A stretch of DNA of 39,579 nt. Source: an uncultured Clostridia bacterium (GTDB taxonomy: Bacteria > Bacillota > Clostridia > Christensenellales > CAG-314). Positions 36,601 to 39,579 of the stretch are shown in pieces. The notes under the pieces were generated by a model that saw only the letters and a list, made by a program, of their open reading frames with translations, was not told the DNA's origin and did not search any database. Within the stretch, counting starts at the first letter, position 1; every line of letters starts with the position of its first letter. The DNA lies in assembly GCA_944336125.1 (NCBI GenBank), contig CALVLA010000011.1, positions 1-39,579 of the forward strand. Reading direction: 5' to 3'. The position numbers and the translations under genes are program-made.

Positions 36601-36796
36601 TTGAAAACTCGCATTGGGCTTTTCCGTCTGTCGCGATACCCTCTGTCTTTCCCAAAAACAAAAAGTCTATAACAGTCGAAAGTTTTTCGTTTGTTTCGAA
36701 AAGCTTTCCCTCTATCGCCGATTGTCCGTCAAACGCAAGCTCAAAACGGTAATGCGCCGAAAACAATCCTTCGGCTTTTATGGATTTTATCTTCAT
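33653..36796 (-). CDS. SMC/Rad50/SbcC-like coiled-coil protein with apparently degenerate ATPase motifs
   Basis: Protein of 1047 residues. Residues 1-~160 look like an SbcC/Rad50-type N-terminal head (MKIKSIKAEGL start, then FDGQ, FLFLG, ECEF-like strands). However, the expected P-loop GxNGxGKST is replaced by IEGKLFETNEKLST (28-41). The Q-loop place reads VVIDKKDFDEF with no Gln. Residues ~165-500 and ~560-980 are long heptad-rich coiled coils, split by a non-coil hinge with prolines (about 520-550); no zinc-hook CxxC is present. The C-terminal head again has the right layout, but the ABC signature LSGGE is LNHNE (997-1001) and the Walker B place reads ETLVLQGAWDEKS. ATG 36796 follows GGGAGG; an upstream TTG at 36811 overlaps that site. 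Inference: a structural, non-hydrolysing SMC relative. First gene of a unit with the M50-like peptidase and ComF. Confidence 0.78.
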   Translation of the reverse strand: MKIKSIKAEGLFSAHYRFELAFDGQSAIEGKLFETNEKLSTVIDFLFLGKTEGIATDGKAQCEFSSNGTEYTLSREKAYENSICLLTRVQNGNVERFPDADAKLFEIFGADKERYFADVVIDKKDFDEFCLDPSLTRIGCFADLQSVIEKTDKVRLEAEKNKDEIKREINEIVSQGINAVTLNELDQARNENLKLQNEFVKASSELNVLKDSLALLKTKKSITREIEQTKNHISRLEENRGFIEEKRLQLEEHKKLQEVLPKLQEVLPYKKQLDELNEKQSADKQELSVFESERKTVNDRLKEIESELTRKVEQNARILLIKSETESIAGLKERNQKIDEKISELAADKSQLEKLKEGHRISIENIDKSIDETKAKLTEINIPLRSINDLVENVKLGVKIKELDNLLQQNTAESQSVDAKITEQENLLKAAQDTLNAVVRLDDAVAPYKSKDTILQMLQSKIIKGEAILQSLKEKQKNLREEIQNLHYKEIEVDQSAQCLQTLLAQKQYDRDMVIKRQAVSEQQALPGFNNSNLMVAPTTCAYIDEHIESLKSDIVKRGKKKTELVSRQTGLKYVLDEVERQKQIVLGDIVTCRNERDLVIKNYREAIRPEDNALAEKYFQALDLGKSTSFVLDAQRTVVERQTELNILREKQRGLEKTKKEIADRLNSLSETQKAVDMRQTTVDMLVESNDKLRTDLVDLTEKLILLQNQRKIETDAAEAVQTRLINVSNCISDLENEKKANEKSVEKINQKAALFTGIAGAENANSQEKLNALLSEKKALEESKNEIEDKIFAKCVQIEKREVDLNTMEEEYEQKRLTAQSLMAELNGQSIESLKLKNLSDEAYTEISAGVEKYDATVKLMKNRLKTLEKEFEENTDDEKADALREEIESKQEECDNLRDELSQSAENYREMTNRFIESEKSKNKLQVLMERLKDNSAILETSQNAAYANPLLKDKINKLLKNSSDILTKLFGAKAEIQQQNGLFCLDSKPFVQLNHNEKLTLFLALRICDNSVKNPPFETLVLQGAWDEKSVEYLTKIKDKIFT

Positions 36797-36800
36797 CAAA

Positions 36801-36807
36801 TCCTCCC
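36801..36807 (-). promoter_or_regulatory. Ribosome binding site of the coiled-coil gene
   Basis: The - strand reads CGGGAGGA, five to six bases before ATG 36796. It rules out the in-frame TTG at 36811, which lies upstream of it. Confidence 0.75.
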
Positions 36808-36826
36808 GCAATGTGGCAAAAACTAT

Positions 36827-36869
36827 TTGAATTTAACGCTTTTTGTGCTATTATATTTAGACTATTATA
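36827..36869. promoter_or_regulatory. Divergent promoter region between the coiled-coil unit and the primosome genes
   Basis: + strand: TTGAAT (36827-36832), a 16-base spacer and TATTAT (36849-36854). - strand: two TATAAT boxes at 36855-36850 and 36869-36864, with poor -35 boxes. The two strands' boxes overlap, so the divergent units may compete for RNA polymerase. Confidence 0.5.
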
Positions 36870-36915
36870 AGCTTTTTGACAGAATAAAGCAATATTTTTT
36901 ACAAAGGGGGTTTTT

Positions 36916-38349
36916 ATGGCTTTTTGCAATTATTCGCAGGAACTGGTCGATTCGTCTTATACTACCGTCGACAACGTGTTTATTACTCATTACCTGCCGG
37001 ACGCTCCCTCCAAGTATGTGGACATCTATCTTTTCGGGCTTTATCTCTGTTCAAAACAAAACGGCGACAACGACATCGACGTTATGGCGAGGGCACTAAA
37101 CCTCGACAAGGACGATATTTTAACTGCCTTTACCTACTGGGAAGAGCTGGGTCTTGTCAGTGTTTTGCAAAAAACTCCTTTTGAAGTGGTGTACCGCAGA
37201 GTAAGGCAGGATGACGCTTTGCTCAAAAAAATCAATCCGCAAAAATACCGCCAGTTTAACAAGGACATTCAAAACGTATTGTGCGGCAGGATTGTGAGTC
37301 CCAACGAGTTCAACGAATATTACGTTTTTCTCGAGACAACCTTTTTCGAGCCTAAGGCACTGGTCGCGGTAGCAAAATACTGCGTTGAAAAAAAGGGTGA
37401 GGACATCAATTATCCTTACATTCTTAAAGTCGCGCGAAACCTGTCTGACAGCGGAGTAAAAACTCTCGAGGCGGTTGAGGAAAAACTCGCAACATCCGTA
37501 AAATATACCGACGACATAAACTTGCTTTTCAAGGCGCTGGGTATCAGGCGCGGAGTGGATTTCGAGGACAGGCGTCTTTTTGAAAAATGGACGGCAGGTA
37601 TGGGCTTTTCGGCGGATACGGTTTATTACGTGGCAAAGCTCAACAAAAAAGCCTCGATGGAAAAGCTAGACAAAAAACTCGAAAAGTATTTTAAAATGGG
37701 ACTTTTCGACGAAAAGGCAATTAAGGATTACGAAAAAAACAGGGAAAAAATGTACGAGCTGACAGCAAGCGTCAACAGGATACTCGGCGTTTACTATCAG
37801 TCGCTTGATTTTATAATAGAGGATTACGTTACGCCGTGGCTTCAAAAGGGTTTTGACGAGGACGCGCTTCAGTTAATCGCCAAATACTGCTTTAAACAAA
37901 ACGTCCGCTCGATAGAGGGAATGAACGACGTGGTGGGAAAGTTTTACAAAAAAGGGCTTGTCACCTCTTCTGCTATTTCCGACTTCACTTTGCAGGCGGT
38001 AAGCCGCGACGCCGAAATTAAGGAAGTTTTAACGGCGGCGGGTGTCGAAAGAAGCGTTTCTTCGTACGACCGCGCCAACTTCAAAACATGGACGGAAGTT
38101 TGGGGCTTCGGCAAGGATATGCTTTTGTACGTGGCTTCGCTGAGTGTCGGGGCAAACAATCCTGCGGCGTATATGAACAAAATTTTGTCCGAACTTAAAA
38201 GCAAAAACATTTTTGACGTGGAGCAGGCAAAACAACTTTCGCTTTTGCCTAAAAAGCAGCAAAAGGCAACCGTCGATTACAGGACGAGAGAATACAGCAA
38301 GGAAGAAATGGACGCCTTGTTCGATAATCTTGACGAAGTGGAAATCTGA
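36916..38349 (+). CDS. DnaB/DnaD-family primosomal (replication initiation/restart) protein
   Basis: Protein of 477 residues. The N-terminal ~100 residues form a winged-helix-like domain (KYVDIYLFGLYLCSKQ, then ALNLDKDDILTAFTYWEELGLV), as in DnaD_N. Two DnaB_2/DDBH2-like modules follow, near 225-275 (FEKWTAGMGFSADTVYYVAKL) and 395-450 (FKTWTEVWGFGKDMLLYVASL). Two such modules and the size resemble Gram-positive DnaB (472 residues in B. subtilis), and as there the gene lies directly before a DnaI-like loader. The acidic tail EEMDALFDNLDEVEI could be a partner contact. Family knowledge: such proteins help load the replicative helicase with DnaI and DnaA/PriA. AAAGGGGG lies before ATG 36916. Confidence 0.88.
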   Translation: MAFCNYSQELVDSSYTTVDNVFITHYLPDAPSKYVDIYLFGLYLCSKQNGDNDIDVMARALNLDKDDILTAFTYWEELGLVSVLQKTPFEVVYRRVRQDDALLKKINPQKYRQFNKDIQNVLCGRIVSPNEFNEYYVFLETTFFEPKALVAVAKYCVEKKGEDINYPYILKVARNLSDSGVKTLEAVEEKLATSVKYTDDINLLFKALGIRRGVDFEDRRLFEKWTAGMGFSADTVYYVAKLNKKASMEKLDKKLEKYFKMGLFDEKAIKDYEKNREKMYELTASVNRILGVYYQSLDFIIEDYVTPWLQKGFDEDALQLIAKYCFKQNVRSIEGMNDVVGKFYKKGLVTSSAISDFTLQAVSRDAEIKEVLTAAGVERSVSSYDRANFKTWTEVWGFGKDMLLYVASLSVGANNPAAYMNKILSELKSKNIFDVEQAKQLSLLPKKQQKATVDYRTREYSKEEMDALFDNLDEVEI

Positions 38350-38351
38350 CT

Positions 38352-39278
38352 ATGAAAAAAACAGACGTAACCGAGCAGGTACTCAGGGAATTTCAGATTA
38401 AAAGGCAAAAAGCCGCCGAAAAAGCGGAGGCTTATCTTTCGCTTGCCAGACAAAACGAAAAGTTTGACAAACTGCTTGCAGAGGAAAGGCTGCTTAATTT
38501 CGAAATAGGCAAATTGCGTTATCTGGGAAAAGACGCGTCGGAAAAACAAAGCCGTCTTGAAAAAAACAAGCAAGAGCAAATTGCCTTGATTGAGCAAATG
38601 GGCTTTAAGCAAAGTGACTTTGAAATAAAACACGACTGCGAAAAGTGCGGCGACACGGGTTTTGTCAACGGCAAAAAATGCGTGTGTCTCATTAACCGCG
38701 TAAACGAGGAACTGACAAAACAAAGCAACGTGTTTGACAAAAACATTAATTTTGAAACTTTTGTACCTAAAAACCAATGTCAAAAAAAGGTGTCGGCCCT
38801 TTTGGAGGAAATCGTAAAAAAAGGCGAGCAGTCAAAGGTTAAAACGGTAGTCCTAAGCGGCGAGACGGGCACGGGCAAAAGTTATATGCTGTGCTGCGCC
38901 GCAAACGGGTTTTTGGCACAAGGCAAAAGCGTGCTTTACATAACGGCTTTTTCGCTCAACAATGAATTTTTGAAAATTCATTTGGGTGACGCATACGAAA
39001 AGGAACAAAAAATTGCAGACATAAACGACAACGACGTCCTCGTCATCGATGACCTCGGAAGCGAAAACATTTTGAAAAACGTCACCGAAAACTATCTTTA
39101 CAATTTGCTTAACGAAAGGATGACAAGCGGAAAACTGACTTTTGTCAGCACAAACTGCGGTCTCGACGACTTGCGCGACAGATACGGCGAAAGGATTTTT
39201 TCGCGGCTGGCAGGCAATTCTACATTAAAAATAAATGTGGGCGGAAATGATTTACGCTTGACAAAACAAACAAAATGA
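38352..39278 (+). CDS. dnaI: Helicase loader DnaI/DnaC-like AAA+ ATPase
   Basis: Protein of 308 residues, near the 311 of B. subtilis DnaI. The N-terminal ~90 residues are helical and charged, followed by a zinc-binding cluster CEKCGDTGFVNGKKCVC (about 96-112). The AAA+ core has Walker A GETGTGKS (about 170-177), Walker B VLVIDDLG (about 228-235), a sensor-1-like FVSTNCG and an arginine-finger region RIFSRLAG. It loads the replicative helicase onto DNA together with the preceding DnaB/DnaD-family protein, from which it is separated by two bases. Its last codons contain the -35 box of the downstream tRNA promoter. Confidence 0.93.
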   Translation: MKKTDVTEQVLREFQIKRQKAAEKAEAYLSLARQNEKFDKLLAEERLLNFEIGKLRYLGKDASEKQSRLEKNKQEQIALIEQMGFKQSDFEIKHDCEKCGDTGFVNGKKCVCLINRVNEELTKQSNVFDKNINFETFVPKNQCQKKVSALLEEIVKKGEQSKVKTVVLSGETGTGKSYMLCCAANGFLAQGKSVLYITAFSLNNEFLKIHLGDAYEKEQKIADINDNDVLVIDDLGSENILKNVTENYLYNLLNERMTSGKLTFVSTNCGLDDLRDRYGERIFSRLAGNSTLKINVGGNDLRLTKQTK

Positions 39279-39286
39279 GGCAAAAT
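39258..39286 (+). promoter_or_regulatory. Promoter of tRNA-Thr
   Basis: TTGACA (39258-39263), a 17-base spacer and CAAAAT (39281-39286). Transcription would start about 13 bases before the tRNA. The -35 box is inside the last codons of dnaI. A small hairpin AGGCAA/TTGCCT (39278-39297) overlaps the -10 region and could be a weak dnaI terminator. Confidence 0.5.
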
Positions 39287-39305
39287 TTAACTTGCCTTTA
39301 AAAAT

Positions 39306-39395
<90 letters not shown>

Positions 39396-39415
39396 TTTTT
39401 AGTCGCAAGCGCAAC

Positions 39416-39439
39416 AAGAGTGCAGAAGCACTCTTTTTT
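39416..39439 (+). terminator. Terminator downstream of tRNA-Thr
   Basis: AAGAGTGC (39416-39423) and GCACTCTT (39428-39435) with an AGAA loop, followed by TTTT. A second hairpin GCTTGC/GCAAGC lies just before it (39390-39410). Confidence 0.85.
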
Positions 39440-39544
39440 GTTTGCCCTTGCTCCGTTTACGCTGCGCCGTCAAATTTCGTGCTTCGCTTGTTGAAATGAC
39501 GTGACGCTTCGCCCTGCTCGCTATTCCGTCGCCGGCGCTCCTTA
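39440..39544. other. Non-coding spacer between the tRNA-Thr terminator and the repeated tRNA end
   Basis: No gene or family is recognised. The base composition is more GC-rich, with many CGC and CTTCGC steps, unlike the other intergenic stretches in the window. It separates the two copies of the 35-bp repeat. Confidence 0.4.
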
Positions 39545-39579
39545 CAAGTCCGCTCAGCAGCTCCATAAAGACGGCTTGC
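39545..39579 (+). repeat. 35-bp direct repeat, copy 2 (partial at window end)
   Basis: Exact copy of 39361-39395, placed 184 bases downstream. It contains the tRNA-Thr T-arm 3' half, acceptor and CCA plus flank, but no tRNA 5' half, and runs off the window edge. Confidence 0.9.

Noticed and set aside
35565..36752. 395-codon + strand open frame opposite the coiled-coil gene
   Set aside because: Serine/leucine-rich product typical of the complement of Glu/Lys-rich coiled coil; the - strand frame has a good ribosome site and family features.

Overview
The window looks like chromosome from a low-GC Gram-positive (Bacillota), probably an anaerobic, gut-type Clostridia. The evidence is a Bacillota-style primosome pair (DnaB/DnaD-family protein plus DnaI-like loader), a YerC/TrpR-type regulator heading a complete his operon with short HisG plus HisZ, LuxS, ComF, a two-subunit acetoacetate-type CoA-transferase, strong AGGAGG-type ribosome sites, many ATGA overlaps, lipoprotein signals, and InlB-type and cell-wall-binding repeats. 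This is inference from gene content; no rRNA is present.

Layout. 1-77: 3' end of tRNA-Arg(ACG) and its terminator. 219-11551 (+): cell-surface block with a glycosyltransferase/DUF6270-like fusion, a 1857-residue secreted multidomain protein (phosphodiester glycosidase plus metallophosphoesterase) behind a consensus promoter, a small lipoprotein, and a 1033-residue glycosyltransferase/HAD-like fusion. 11686-13741 (+): class I DAHP synthase and a membrane-anchored protein of unknown function. 13795-20097 (-): a 2100-residue lipoprotein with eight near-identical ~71-residue InlB-type repeats, meeting the previous unit at a bidirectional terminator.

20328-30391 (+): one tightly packed 14-gene operon, yerC-hisZ-G-D-C-B-H-A-F-IE-hisJ, running without a break into an MTA/SAH nucleosidase-like gene, luxS and a deoxyinosine-type DNA glycosylase. 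It encodes all steps from PRPP + ATP to histidine, followed by two steps of S-adenosylhomocysteine detoxification. 30418-31720 (-): both CoA-transferase subunits. 31804-36796 (-): a three-gene unit of a 1047-residue SMC/Rad50-like coiled-coil protein whose ATPase motifs all look destroyed, an M50-like membrane metallopeptidase, and ComF. 36916-39278 (+): divergent primosome pair. 39306-39381: tRNA-Thr(GGT), whose 3' end and flank are duplicated at the window edge.

The strongest candidates for something undescribed are the apparent pseudo-ATPase coiled-coil/M50/ComF unit, the unusual domain combination of the 1857-residue surface protein, the nucleosidase with Asn at the expected catalytic Asp, and the duplicated tRNA-Thr 3' end. 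No stretch over 300 bases lacks a gene. No CRISPR array, insertion sequence or transposase was seen.
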